NCBI RefSeq assembly: GCF_000420865.1
Contig: NZ_ATVT01000009.1
Span: 62,001 to 126,000 of the forward strand
Direction of reading: 5' to 3'
DNA: 64,000 bases
Source: Butyrivibrio sp. XPD2006
Lineage (GTDB): Bacteria; Bacillota; Clostridia; Lachnospirales; Lachnospiraceae
Part shown: piece after piece, positions 37,532 to 45,067 of the stretch
How positions within the stretch are numbered: position 1 is the first letter of the stretch
How the letters are laid out: the number at the start of each line of letters is the position of its first letter
Position numbers and translations under genes: made by a program
Notes under the pieces: generated by a model
Told to the model about the DNA's origin: nothing
The model's input: the letters and a program-made list of their open reading frames with translations, nothing else
Databases searched by the model: none

Positions 37532-38617
37532 ATGACTGAGAGAGAAAAACAGATCATAAACGAGGCCATTGCAGAGCTTGAGACAATAATGGAGGTTTCT
37601 CTCGGGCAGATGGCAAAGGACCTGGTCAAGAGTGCTCTTGGAAGAAGCGTTCGCACCAAGGACCCTATGTTCTGGCCGGCGGGAATGCTGATACTGGGAC
37701 TTGCGGAGGCAAGAAAGAGAGCAGTCTCGGATGGTGAAGAAGGCCTTGTTGATAAGATTGATGAGGCATTTCTTGGGCATATCAGGCTCTGGAAGGAAAA
37801 GTACGACAAGAAGATTTCTTATATAGATGATGCGCTAGCAGGTGTTGCCTTTATCAGGCTCTATGAGCAGCTTCCTGACGGGAGACTTAGAAGCGAGTGT
37901 AAGAGCATCGCCGAGAGAATATACAAGTATCTTCAAGGTGCGGCGCTGGACGGCGAGGAGACAATTGTTTATAACGCAGACAGAAGTGCCTGCAACGTGT
38001 TTGCTGACGGAATCGGGCAGACATCTATGTTCCTTGCTGCATACGCTAAAACTTTTGGAGATGCGCAGGCCAGGAAGATGGCCGGGAATCAGCTCAAGAA
38101 CTTTTTGAAACACGGATTGGATGAGAAGAGCGGACTTCCTTATCACGGATATGCCCTTCTGGATGACGGCGCAGTCTGCGAAAAGAGAGGTGTTCTGTCA
38201 TGGGGAAGAGCAGCCGGATGGCTTATCATGGGGCTGTCTGAGTATGCCAAGTGGTCAGAAACCCGTGGCGGAGACAATCCGAGCAGTCTTGTTCGATGGT
38301 ACAGGGAGCTGTCGAAAGCTCTTTTGACATATCAGAAACCTGAGGGCGGATACGGCTGGCAGGTTCAGGCAGTCGACGGACATCTGGATACATCAGCTAC
38401 CGGAATGATCGTGTATGGACTGTTGAATGGAGAGGGAGTTTCTGTAGGTGAAGTTGAGGCTTCGCTTAAGGCTCTTTTGAACAGTGCTGAAGATGGCAGG
38501 GTTATGAGTGCTCTCAGTTCCTGCGATGACTTTGGCGTACATTACCAGACCTACGGCAATTACCCATGGGGACAGGGGGCTGCGCTGGCAGCTCTGGCAC
38601 TGGCTGATAAAGCGTAA
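37532..38617 (+). CDS. Cytoplasmic GH88/GH105-like unsaturated uronyl hydrolase
   Basis: 361 residues of an (alpha/alpha)6-barrel type. IDDALAGVAF near 101, FADGIGQTSMFLAAY near 157 with the likely catalytic Asp, and WGRAAGW near 225 match the GH88/GH105 families, which hydrate and cleave unsaturated uronic acid residues left by polysaccharide lyases. No signal peptide is seen. It lies nine bases after the flippase and is the last gene of the glycan locus. A degradative enzyme in this place may recycle or trim uronic-acid-containing glycan. A related barrel activity is possible. Confidence 0.78.
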   Translation: MTEREKQIINEAIAELETIMEVSLGQMAKDLVKSALGRSVRTKDPMFWPAGMLILGLAEARKRAVSDGEEGLVDKIDEAFLGHIRLWKEKYDKKISYIDDALAGVAFIRLYEQLPDGRLRSECKSIAERIYKYLQGAALDGEETIVYNADRSACNVFADGIGQTSMFLAAYAKTFGDAQARKMAGNQLKNFLKHGLDEKSGLPYHGYALLDDGAVCEKRGVLSWGRAAGWLIMGLSEYAKWSETRGGDNPSSLVRWYRELSKALLTYQKPEGGYGWQVQAVDGHLDTSATGMIVYGLLNGEGVSVGEVEASLKALLNSAEDGRVMSALSSCDDFGVHYQTYGNYPWGQGAALAALALADKA

Positions 38618-38645
38618 TAAAAGGAATTTTGGGCTCTTCTGAGTC

Positions 38646-38674
38646 TTGTCAAAAAAGTAGTAATGTGATACATT
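38646..38674 (+). promoter_or_regulatory. Candidate sigma-A promoter
   Basis: TTGTCA at 38646-38651 and TACATT at 38669-38674 are spaced by 17 bp, upstream of the 85-residue gene. The -10 matches four of six consensus bases. A 15-bp palindrome overlaps the -10 element. Confidence 0.45.
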
Positions 38675-38675
38675 A
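38661..38675. promoter_or_regulatory. Operator-like palindrome overlapping the promoter
   Basis: TAATGT-GAT-ACATTA is a perfect inverted repeat with 6-bp arms. It is flanked by two direct copies of GTAGTAATG (38657-38665 and 38679-38687), spaced 22 bp start to start, about two helical turns. The second copy also pairs with ACTAC at 38690-38694. The layout suggests repressor binding. Confidence 0.5.
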
Positions 38676-38745
38676 TATGTAGTAATGAAAACTACATGCG
38701 ATTTAGTTGGAAACTACTTTGCTTGACATAGATTGGAGGAGCACT

Positions 38746-39003
38746 ATGAATACTAAGGAATTGAAAACTTATTTTGAAGAGCATCTGGTACCCAGCAAAC
38801 TCTACAAGATCGGTGGCTCACACAAGAACAGAATCTGTCTTGACAGGACAGAGAACGGATGGGTAGTGTACTTCCAGGACAAGAAGGAGAAGATCGGGGT
38901 ACTGAACTTTGTTGACGAGGCTTCAGCCTGCAACCGCATGAAGGACGAGCTCAGAAAGCTCATGGAGCAGCTCTACGGACTGACCTGGGCCGGAGCAAGG
39001 TAA
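38746..39003 (+). CDS. Small conserved-looking protein of unknown function (85 aa)
   Basis: 85 residues from the ATG at 38746, preceded by TGGAGGA at 38734-38740; the longer frame from a TTG at 38707 is not supported. The protein is charged, with a helix at each end and a beta-like centre (ICLDRTENGWVVYFQDKKEKIGVL). It has no signal peptide or cysteine motif. I do not recognise a family. It has its own promoter-like region with a palindrome and is followed by a hairpin terminator, so it is probably a single-gene unit separate from the glycan locus. Confidence 0.7.
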   Translation: MNTKELKTYFEEHLVPSKLYKIGGSHKNRICLDRTENGWVVYFQDKKEKIGVLNFVDEASACNRMKDELRKLMEQLYGLTWAGAR

Positions 39004-39046
39004 ATGGATTCCGTGCCGGTAATGCGATAATTTAATAGGTTTATAC

Positions 39047-39094
39047 AGAGACGCCTGACCATTGTAAATCCCTCTCTTACAGACGTCTCTTTTT
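39047..39094 (+). terminator. Probable intrinsic terminator after the 85-aa gene
   Basis: AGAGACG (39047-39053) pairs with CGTCTCT (39084-39090), followed by a five-base T-run. The loop is about 30 bases, so it is weaker than the other terminators in the window. Confidence 0.5.
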
Positions 39095-39125
39095 GCGTAT
39101 AAATATACCTTTTCATATCAGATTA

Positions 39126-39134
39126 TGTTAGAAT
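39126..39134 (+). promoter_or_regulatory. Extended -10 element of the rubrerythrin gene
   Basis: TG-T-TAGAAT at 39126-39134 fits an extended -10 box, with no good -35. A small hairpin, GCGTT-TCC-AACGC, lies at 39155-39167 in the leader, just upstream of the AAAGGGG ribosome site. Confidence 0.4.
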
Positions 39135-39181
39135 AAATCTACGTCAAATGTATTGCGTTTCCAACGCAGAAAGGGGATTTT

Positions 39182-39739
39182 ATGGCTAATCTTGAGACAA
39201 GAACCAACGAACTTAAGGGAACTGAGACTGAGAAGAATTTGATGGCAGCATTTGCGGGGGAATCTGAGGCACGTAATAAGTATACGTACTTCGCTTCAAA
39301 GGCTAAGAAGGACGGCTATGTGCAGATCGGACAGATCTTCGAAGCTACAGCAGCTAATGAGAAGGAGCATGCTAAGCTTTGGTACAAGATCCTCTCCGGC
39401 ATTGGAACAACAGTTGATAACTTAAATGCAGCAGCTGACGGCGAGGCTTACGAGTGGAAAGAGATGTATCCTTCATTTGCCAAGAAGGCCAGAGAAGAGG
39501 GATTTGACGACATCGCTGAGCTCTTCGAGCAGGTTGCGGCTATCGAGAAAGAGCACGAGGAGAGATACAGAAAGCTCCTTAAGAACATCGAGGATGGAAT
39601 CGTATTCTCTGCTGATGGCGATACAATCTGGGAGTGTTCAAACTGCGGACATATCGTAGTAGGACCTAAGGCTCCTGAGGTTTGCCCTGTATGTAATCAC
39701 CCTCAGGCTTACTTCATGAAGAAGGCTCAGAACTATTGA
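39182..39739 (+). CDS. Rubrerythrin
   Basis: 185 residues. The N-terminal ferritin-like four-helix domain holds the di-iron ligands, with GESEAR near 28-33 and NEKEHAK near 61-67, then [11 protein letters not shown] and [10 protein letters not shown]. The C-terminal rubredoxin domain has Cys-x2-Cys twice (CSNCGH and CPVCNHP). It reduces hydrogen peroxide in the cytoplasm of anaerobes using electrons passed through the rubredoxin iron. It stands alone between a weak and a strong terminator, so it is monocistronic. All ligand motifs look intact. Confidence 0.97.
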   Translation: MANLETRTNELKGTETEKNLMAAFAGESEARNKYTYFASKAKKDGYVQIGQIFEATAANEKEHAKLWYKILSGIGTTVDNLNAAADGEAYEWKEMYPSFAKKAREEGFDDIAELFEQVAAIEKEHEERYRKLLKNIEDGIVFSADGDTIWECSNCGHIVVGPKAPEVCPVCNHPQAYFMKKAQNY

Positions 39740-39766
39740 TGTTTAGATGATGTAAATGACATGAAG

Positions 39767-39803
39767 AGAGAGGTTAGCAAGCTGGCTTGCTAACCTCTCT
39801 TTT
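39767..39803 (+). terminator. Strong intrinsic terminator after rubrerythrin
   Basis: A 15-bp perfect stem is formed by arms 39767-39781 and 39786-39800 around a four-base CTGG loop, with TTTT directly after. This is one of the clearest terminators in the window. Confidence 0.92.
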
Positions 39804-39879
39804 GTTTACCTGTCAGGAAGGAGTAAAGTACCCTCTCTGCCATAAAATAGGGCTTGCGGAATACGCCTTACCGGATAAC

Positions 39880-39908
39880 AAAAATCCCCATGGCCGGTGG
39901 CCATGGGG
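39880..39908 (-). terminator. Intrinsic terminator for hsp20 (leftward)
   Basis: CCCCATGGCC (39886-39895) and GGCCATGGGG (39899-39908) form a 10-bp stem with a GGT loop. Read on the minus strand the stem is followed by a T-run (39880-39884), placed about 80 bases after the hsp20 stop. Confidence 0.85.
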
Positions 39909-39986
39909 GTTAGCATGATACGGTTTGGTTAATTAGTTACAATATAGCAATTCGTCATTTCATTATGACGTTATCACTTCACTGGA

Positions 39987-40451
39987 TCAATCCTTAACTT
40001 CAATCTGGATTGCCTCTTCCTTCTCAGGGATAGCTTCTTTCTTAGGAAGGTTGACGGTGAGGATACCGTTCCTGTACTGAGCGATGATATCCTCAGGCTT
40101 AAGTCCTTCAACATGGAATGATCTCTGATATGAAGAACTTCTTCTCTCACGGCGGATGTACTTGCCGTTCTCGTCCTTCTCATCCTTGTTCTCATTGTGA
40201 GCAGCAGTGATTGTCAAAGTATCATTCTTGAGATCAATCTTGATGTCTTCCTTGTTGAATCCGGGAAGCTCAGCCTCGAGCTGATAGCAGTTATCCTTCT
40301 CGATAACATCTGTTCTCATAAGACCTGTGCTTGATTCAAAAGGTCTTGCTTCTCTTGGTGTTCTGCACTGTCCACCGAAGAATCCGTCATTAAAGAAATT
40401 ATCCATCTCATCAAAGATATCATTGTTACTCCAAAGCATAGGCATCAACAT
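39987..40451 (-). CDS. Small heat-shock protein, Hsp20/alpha-crystallin family
   Basis: 154 residues from the ATG at 40451 on the minus strand, chosen because AAAGGAG lies just upstream; the frame extends further to 40532 but those codons precede the ribosome site and overlap the CIRCE operator. The alpha-crystallin domain covers about residues 35-145, with ELPGFNKEDIKIDL, the LTITA strand and the conserved YRNGILTVNLPK near the end. It is an ATP-independent holdase that keeps unfolding proteins soluble. Regulation by HrcA is indicated by the operator in its leader. Confidence 0.95.
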   Translation of the reverse strand: MLMPMLWSNNDIFDEMDNFFNDGFFGGQCRTPREARPFESSTGLMRTDVIEKDNCYQLEAELPGFNKEDIKIDLKNDTLTITAAHNENKDEKDENGKYIRRERRSSSYQRSFHVEGLKPEDIIAQYRNGILTVNLPKKEAIPEKEEAIQIEVKD

Positions 40452-40519
40452 AATTATCACTCCTTTTCTATATATATTTTTTGTTGTGTTGTAGTGTTTA
40501 AATATTTTAGCAACTCTTA

Positions 40520-40546
40520 TTAGCACTCTCATGTGTCGGCTGCTAA
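40520..40546 (-). promoter_or_regulatory. CIRCE element (HrcA operator) of hsp20
   Basis: TTAGCACTC-N9-GGCTGCTAA matches the CIRCE consensus TTAGCACTC-N9-GAGTGCTAA with a perfect left arm and seven of nine bases in the right arm. It sits between the sigma-A promoter and the hsp20 ribosome site, the usual place for HrcA repression. Confidence 0.88.
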
Positions 40547-40563
40547 TTTCTTGTTACAAGTAT

Positions 40564-40592
40564 GTTATAGAACAACTAGAACAAATTGTCAA
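40564..40592 (-). promoter_or_regulatory. Sigma-A promoter of hsp20
   Basis: On the minus strand, TTGACA (40587-40592) is followed by a 17-bp spacer and TATAAC (40564-40569). The -35 is a perfect consensus and the -10 matches five of six. It lies just upstream of the CIRCE element. Confidence 0.85.
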
Positions 40593-40624
40593 CAAGTTTT
40601 TTCCTAAAGAAAGTATAAAATCGG

Positions 40625-40657
40625 AAAAATCCCGCAAACACTGGGCTTGCGGGATTT
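40625..40657 (-). terminator. Intrinsic terminator of the DJ-1/PfpI gene (leftward)
   Basis: AAATCCCGCAA (40627-40637) pairs with TTGCGGGATTT (40647-40657) around a nine-base loop. On the minus strand the stem runs into a T-run at 40625-40629. It is 66 bases past the DJ-1 stop. Confidence 0.85.
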
Positions 40658-40722
40658 AGAATTCTTGAAAATATCCGTATTTTATTATACTGATTGCATT
40701 ATTTGCTCGAAATTATTGTTTG

Positions 40723-41274
40723 TTACTGCCTGAAAACAATCTTCTTGGCCATGTCATCTGCAGCTTCTTTTCCCTGGAACTCCTCTATAATAGCAAGTCC
40801 GAATGGGATTGCAGTTCCCATGCCACGGCTGGTGATGAAGTTGCCGTCTTTTACAACCTCTGTGGTCTGAGGATCAGCACCCTGAAGGAATTCCTCATTT
40901 CCGGGGTAACAGGTAGCCTTTTTGCCTGCAAGAATTCCCATCTTGCCATATACACGTGGAGCTGCACAGATTGCTGCGAGCCTCTTTCCTGCATCTGCGA
41001 AGCTCTTGATCTGCGCCTTTAGTGGTTCGCATGCATCAAGGTTGTTGGTGCCAGGCATTCCGCCAGGAAGAATGATCATGTCTGTATCATTGAAATTGAT
41101 CTCATCAAGGAGTGCATCGGCCTCAACCTTGATTCCGTGAGATCCGCTCACCTGCTTACTTCCTGTGATAGATGCAGTTGTTATTTCAATTCCTGCTCTG
41201 CGCAGCAGATCAACTACTGTCAGGGCTTCTATTTCTTCAAATCCCTCTGCTAAGAATATCGCTGTTTTTGCCAT
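40723..41274 (-). CDS. DJ-1/PfpI family protein
   Basis: 183 residues from the ATG at 41274 (minus strand), with GGGAGGT eight bases upstream. The protein starts MAKTAIFLAEGFEEIEAL, giving the conserved Glu of the DJ-1 fold, and AAICAAPRVY near 104 holds the reactive cysteine at the nucleophile elbow. ILPGGMPGTNNL near 68 is another family motif. DJ-1 family members have been assigned glyoxalase III, protein repair or chaperone roles; which applies here is unknown. It is monocistronic and transcribed leftward, with its own terminator. Confidence 0.93.
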   Translation of the reverse strand: MAKTAIFLAEGFEEIEALTVVDLLRRAGIEITTASITGSKQVSGSHGIKVEADALLDEINFNDTDMIILPGGMPGTNNLDACEPLKAQIKSFADAGKRLAAICAAPRVYGKMGILAGKKATCYPGNEEFLQGADPQTTEVVKDGNFITSRGMGTAIPFGLAIIEEFQGKEAADDMAKKIVFRQ

Positions 41275-41627
41275 TTTCGTACACCTCCCATGGTTTGCAC
41301 TGTTGTATTGTTGATGGCTGATACCATTGCTGTTCATGGGATTATTCTATCATATAAATTGAGGGATTTGCCTGGATTCTATAATAGGAATTGATAAAGG
41401 CTTGAATTTGAGTACTAGAAAATAATGATATAAATCAAATACTATAGTGATATGCAGATTATTACAGAGAAGGCATACTGTAAAAGAATAAAAAGGTCAG
41501 AATTCTATAATACTGTCGCCAAAAACAGCTTTTCATATTAGAATAGAAGCTGATATGGCTTGAAGAATGCAGAGTACGCACTCTGATTCAGGCAAGCAGA
41601 GTATTTAAGAGGAGATCACAAGCAGTC
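41275..41627. other. Divergent intergenic region between the DJ-1 and CYTH genes
   Basis: 353 bases with no convincing gene. It is AT-rich and must hold the leftward DJ-1 promoter (TATGAT and TAGAAT-like sequences near 41343-41358 on the minus strand) and a rightward promoter for the CYTH gene. TTGAGTACTAGAA at 41408-41420 recurs at 59336-59348. No hairpin with a T-run was seen. Confidence 0.5.
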
Positions 41628-42158
41628 ATGGGCGTAGAGATAGAGAGAAAGTTCACAGTCAGGCACCTTCCGGAGGATCTGGATCGGTATCTGTTCCACA
41701 CTATAGAGCAGGGGTACCTGAATGTAGATCCGGCCATAAGGGTTCGCAGAGAGGATGACTCATATTACATGACTTATAAGAACAAAGGCATGTACGCAGA
41801 AAAGATTACTGAAGAAACATCAGCGCAGCAAGGTGCAGATGGCAGTAGCGCAGAACAGCAGGAGCCCATCGGGTCCACAGAATACAACCTCCCTCTGGAC
41901 AAGGAATCCTACGAGCACATGCTCACCAAGGCCGACGGGAACATAATCAGGAAAAAGAGATATCTGATCCCTGCAGAAAATGGGCTTACAATAGAGCTTG
42001 ATGTCTTCGATGAACCATATAAAGGAACAATAATAGCGGAAGTAGAGTTCCCTTCAGAAGAGGCAGCAGCTGCCTATAAGCCGGCAGAGTGGTTTGATGA
42101 GGACGTTACCGGAAATCCGGAATACAGTAACGCCAAAATGAGTAAAAAAAATTCTTAA
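41628..42158 (+). CDS. CYTH domain protein (inorganic/tri-phosphatase-like)
   Basis: 176 residues. EIERKF near 4-9 is the hallmark ExExK-like motif, followed by IRVR near 43, YYMTYK near 50 and ELDVFDEP near 124, then EVEFPSEE. This is a triphosphate tunnel fold; bacterial single-domain members usually hydrolyse inorganic triphosphate or related substrates with divalent metal. A Gln- and Ser-rich insertion (about 63-83) sits between strands. The ATG has AGGAGA about 12 bases upstream, slightly far. The gene is placed just before the flagellar cluster without an obvious link to it. Confidence 0.88.
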   Translation: MGVEIERKFTVRHLPEDLDRYLFHTIEQGYLNVDPAIRVRREDDSYYMTYKNKGMYAEKITEETSAQQGADGSSAEQQEPIGSTEYNLPLDKESYEHMLTKADGNIIRKKRYLIPAENGLTIELDVFDEPYKGTIIAEVEFPSEEAAAAYKPAEWFDEDVTGNPEYSNAKMSKKNS

Positions 42159-42165
42159 AAAACTC

Positions 42166-42192
42166 TAAAGTTTTCTTTTAACCTTCCGATAT
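42166..42192 (+). promoter_or_regulatory. Sigma-28 (SigD/FliA) promoter of flgM operon
   Basis: TAAAGTTT (42166-42173), N11, TCCGATAT (42185-42192) matches the known TAAAGTTT-N11-GCCGATAa consensus almost perfectly. It begins just after the CYTH stop, leaving a leader of about 215 bases before flgM. Confidence 0.9.
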
Positions 42193-42199
42193 ACATACT

Positions 42200-42414
42200 G
42201 AAGGAACGACCGGGTATAAACCAAAAAACCCGCGAAATGTAAGGAAACATGGGAAACTAACAACATTTTAATAAAGACCTGGAAGCTATTTTTACCATGA
42301 AATTTCCTGAAATTTTCGGGGGAAATATTTTGGGAAAAGAACTAAAGTAATGGGAACTTCTACCGATAAATGTAGTAGAAGTTTAAAAAATACTCCAGGG
42401 AAGGAGGAAAAGAT
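42200..42414 (+). other. Long structured leader of the flgM operon
   Basis: The leader between the sigma-28 promoter and flgM has several GGA trinucleotides and a hairpin with arms AACTTCTAC (42355-42363) and GTAGAAGTT (42375-42383), about 17 bases before the AAGGAGG ribosome site. AAATTTCC-type repeats near 42300-42330 can also pair. No ORF with a ribosome site was found. CsrA or another RNA-level control is possible. Confidence 0.45.
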
Positions 42415-42693
42415 ATGCGAATAGAAGCATACAGTCAGGTTCAGCAGATTTACTCAAACAGCAAAGTAGGTAAACCACAGGCAGCTAAGAAGACCAATGA
42501 TATCAGGGATACTGTATCATTTTCTTCGATTGGAAAAGATATCCAGGTTGCGAAACAGGCTGTAAGCGCTGCCCCCGATATCAGGGAAGATAAGGTTGCA
42601 TCGCTCAAAGCTGCTATTAAAAATGGTACTTATGATGTGAGTGGAGAGGCTTTTGCTGATAAGTTACTGGCAAAGTTTGAAGAGCTGGCATAA
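42415..42693 (+). CDS. flgM: Anti-sigma-28 factor FlgM
   Basis: 92 residues. The N-terminal half is polar and likely disordered (IYSNSKVGKPQAAKKTNDI), followed by DTVSFSS and the C-terminal helices VASLKAAIKNGTYDVSGEAFADKLL, given here only as the region about 65-88. That C-terminal pattern is diagnostic of FlgM, which binds and silences the flagellar sigma factor until the hook is complete, then is exported. AAGGAGG precedes the ATG. Being under a sigma-28 promoter itself gives negative feedback. Confidence 0.93.
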   Translation: MRIEAYSQVQQIYSNSKVGKPQAAKKTNDIRDTVSFSSIGKDIQVAKQAVSAAPDIREDKVASLKAAIKNGTYDVSGEAFADKLLAKFEELA

Positions 42694-42732
42694 CAGCCCA
42701 CACATCAATTTCATATCAGGAGGATGATTCCA

Positions 42733-43251
42733 GTGGCAAGCCTTATGGAAAATCTCGTTGAAGTTCTTGATAAAGAAGGTTCAGCGTACGAAAAATTACT
42801 GGGATTATCTAGCCAAAAGACCACAGTTATTATTAAAGGTGATCTTGAGGCGCTTGCAGAAATCACGGATGAGGAGCAGTGCATAATAGGAAGTATCCAG
42901 GGCCTCGAGAAACAGAGAGTCGAAGCCATGACGGATATAGCCAATGTACTTAACATGGATGTTAATTCATTGAAACTGACCGATCTGATCCAGGTACTTG
43001 AGAAAAGACCGGTGGATCAGAAGAATCTGGCTAAGCAGCGAGACCGGCTTACGCAGGTAGCTGACAATGTCAGACGTGTAAACGGACAGAACCAGGAACT
43101 TTTAAAGAGTTCACTTGAGATGGTTCAGTTCGAAATGAACATCATCCAGGCGGCGAAACAGGCTCCACAGACGGCGAATTACTCAAGAGCTGCAGACACT
43201 ACAGGCGAATGTTTAGGTTACACATCGGGCGGGTTTGATGCAAAGCAGTAA
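42733..43251 (+). CDS. flgN: FlgN-like flagellar export chaperone
   Basis: 172 residues from the GTG at 42733. The upstream ATG at 42724 touches the AGGAGG site (42718-42723) directly, so it cannot be the start, while the GTG has nine bases of spacing. The protein is almost all helix, with MENLVEVLDKEGSAYEKLLGLS at the N-terminus (about 5-26) and a central KRPVDQKNLAKQRDRL-like segment, as in FlgN. It holds hook-associated proteins FlgK and FlgL before export, and its position right before flgK supports this. Confidence 0.85.
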   Translation: MASLMENLVEVLDKEGSAYEKLLGLSSQKTTVIIKGDLEALAEITDEEQCIIGSIQGLEKQRVEAMTDIANVLNMDVNSLKLTDLIQVLEKRPVDQKNLAKQRDRLTQVADNVRRVNGQNQELLKSSLEMVQFEMNIIQAAKQAPQTANYSRAADTTGECLGYTSGGFDAKQ

Positions 43252-43320
43252 CGTCTCACTTGGTAGGAGGTGAGACGGATGCATGTAGATAATCCACCCG
43301 GGTGAATACCGTTTTTCGCG
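43252..43320 (+). other. Intergenic hairpins between flgN and flgK
   Basis: CGTCTCAC (43252-43259) pairs with GTGAGACG (43270-43277) with AGGAGG partly in the loop and right arm. A 10-bp palindrome CACCCGGGTG follows at 43295-43304. No T-run is present, so these may be RNA-stability or processing structures and not a terminator. Confidence 0.55.
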
Positions 43321-43367
43321 GTAGTGTCTTAAATTTTGCCTTTTTTAGGGCACGGAGGTTATAAAAC

Positions 43368-45026
43368 ATGTCTCTCATGGCCAACTTATATGTCGGCGCG
43401 TCGGGAATGACAACATCACAGAATGCACTGAACACCACAGCGCATAACATGTCAAATGTAGATACCGACGGATACGTAAGACAGCAGGTTTCTCAGGGAA
43501 CAAGAGCCTATCAGACTCTTGAAAGGCGAATCGAACAGATTGGCTGGAAACAGATAGGAACCGGCGTAAACTACAATAATTGTAAACAGGTACGAAGCGA
43601 CTTCCTTGATCTTTCATATAGAAGAGAGAGCGGAAGGTCGGCTTTTTATGATGTTTCGCTCAAGGCCCTTGAAGAGATAGAAGATCAGCTTCAGGAGATG
43701 GATGGCTCTGAATTTGCTCAATCTATCAATAACCTCTGGGTATCAGTCCAGGAGCTGGCAAAAGACCCTTGCTCAGCCGTTACGCAGTCTTCATTCGTAA
43801 CAAGAGCAAATGAATTTATTACAAGAGCAAAAAGCGTATACGACGGACTGGTTGCATATCAGGAGAACATGGATTCCACAGTTAAGGGAATGTGCGATAC
43901 CATCAACAAGTACGGCGACAGGATAAGAGAATTAAACGAGAAGATCGTTGATATAGAGTCGGGAAAACAGGAGCGCGCCAACGACCTTAGGGATGAGAGA
44001 AATCTTCTTTTGGATCAGCTCGCTGAGTACGGCAAGATTGACTATCAGGAAGATGTTTTCGGGAATGTTGCAGTTCTTTTCGAAGGATCGACATTTGTTA
44101 CTAGCGATCACGTAAACCATCTGGGAGTTGATACAACACTTGAGAGCAGCGCCGGATATGCGACACCTTATTGGGAGTACGCAGCCAAGACTGTAGATAA
44201 CAAGGACGGCACCAAGACTGTTGTTTCAATAGACGGTGCGCATGTCTATGACCTTACACAGAATATTTCAACTGTTACAAACACAGATATAGGCAAGCTC
44301 AGATCAGTTCTCCTTGCAAGGGGCGATCACAATGCAACCTATCACGATATAACAGAAGATACAGAATTCTATAACAGAAACATTTCACAGTCAGTCATCA
44401 TGAATGTTCAGGCTGAGTTCGACCAGATGGTCCATAACATCATGACATCCATCAACGATATCATGGAAGCAGCAGAGAGTAACCCGGCTTTCATCGACGG
44501 AACAGTTGGGAATGCCAAGGACTTTACACTTTTTGTTTGTGCCAATGAGCAGGACAAGCTCAACTACGATATCAGCAAGGATAAGCCTGCAGGATCAATA
44601 CTTACGGGCTTTACGATAAAGAACAGCCAGATCAATCCAAAGCTTGTTCAGGAACCGACTCTTTTCACCTTCAGAACCATAGACGGTAACGAGGATAATA
44701 CAACAACTACTCTGTTAAAAGAGGCTTTTACCAAGGAACAGTACACACTTAATCCGAATGTTACCTCAAGAAACAGCTTCATTACTTATTACAACAGCCT
44801 TGTATCACAGGTTGCAAACTCAGGTGATGTCTACAACAGCATCAAGGAAGCACAGGAGCAGACAGTTTCTGCTGTAGAGGCAGCAAGAGAGCAGATCATC
44901 GGCGTATCAAGTGATGAAGAGATGGAATTCATGATCATGTTCCAGAATGCATACAACGCTTCAAGCCGATATATAAATGTAGTAAGCGAAATGCTGGAGC
45001 ACCTTGTAAATACTCTCGGTGCGTAA
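43368..45026 (+). CDS. flgK: Flagellar hook-associated protein 1 (FlgK), first paralogue
   Basis: 552 residues. The N-terminal rod/hook domain has GASGMTTSQNALNTTAHNMSN-type sequence (about 10-30) and the C-terminus ends in the helical MFQNAYNASSRYINVVSEMLEHL region, both standard for FlgK. The middle is the variable surface domain. FlgK forms the first junction layer between hook and filament. GGAGGT lies before the ATG. The gene is followed after 41 bp by a second, diverged flgK, so the junction may be built from two proteins. Confidence 0.93.
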   Translation: MSLMANLYVGASGMTTSQNALNTTAHNMSNVDTDGYVRQQVSQGTRAYQTLERRIEQIGWKQIGTGVNYNNCKQVRSDFLDLSYRRESGRSAFYDVSLKALEEIEDQLQEMDGSEFAQSINNLWVSVQELAKDPCSAVTQSSFVTRANEFITRAKSVYDGLVAYQENMDSTVKGMCDTINKYGDRIRELNEKIVDIESGKQERANDLRDERNLLLDQLAEYGKIDYQEDVFGNVAVLFEGSTFVTSDHVNHLGVDTTLESSAGYATPYWEYAAKTVDNKDGTKTVVSIDGAHVYDLTQNISTVTNTDIGKLRSVLLARGDHNATYHDITEDTEFYNRNISQSVIMNVQAEFDQMVHNIMTSINDIMEAAESNPAFIDGTVGNAKDFTLFVCANEQDKLNYDISKDKPAGSILTGFTIKNSQINPKLVQEPTLFTFRTIDGNEDNTTTTLLKEAFTKEQYTLNPNVTSRNSFITYYNSLVSQVANSGDVYNSIKEAQEQTVSAVEAAREQIIGVSSDEEMEFMIMFQNAYNASSRYINVVSEMLEHLVNTLGA

Positions 45027-45067
45027 AAGAGCAGTCGCAGGCCACCACTTATTAAGGAGATAGGGCT

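Noticed and set aside
40452-40532. Longer hsp20 reading frame beginning at 40532
   Set aside because: The extra codons would include the CIRCE operator and ribosome site, which belong to the leader. Hsp20 proteins begin close to the ATG at 40451.
41549-41556. GCTGATAT upstream of the CYTH gene as a sigma-28 -10 box
   Set aside because: The bases 19 positions upstream do not resemble TAAAGTTT, so there is no matching -35 element.
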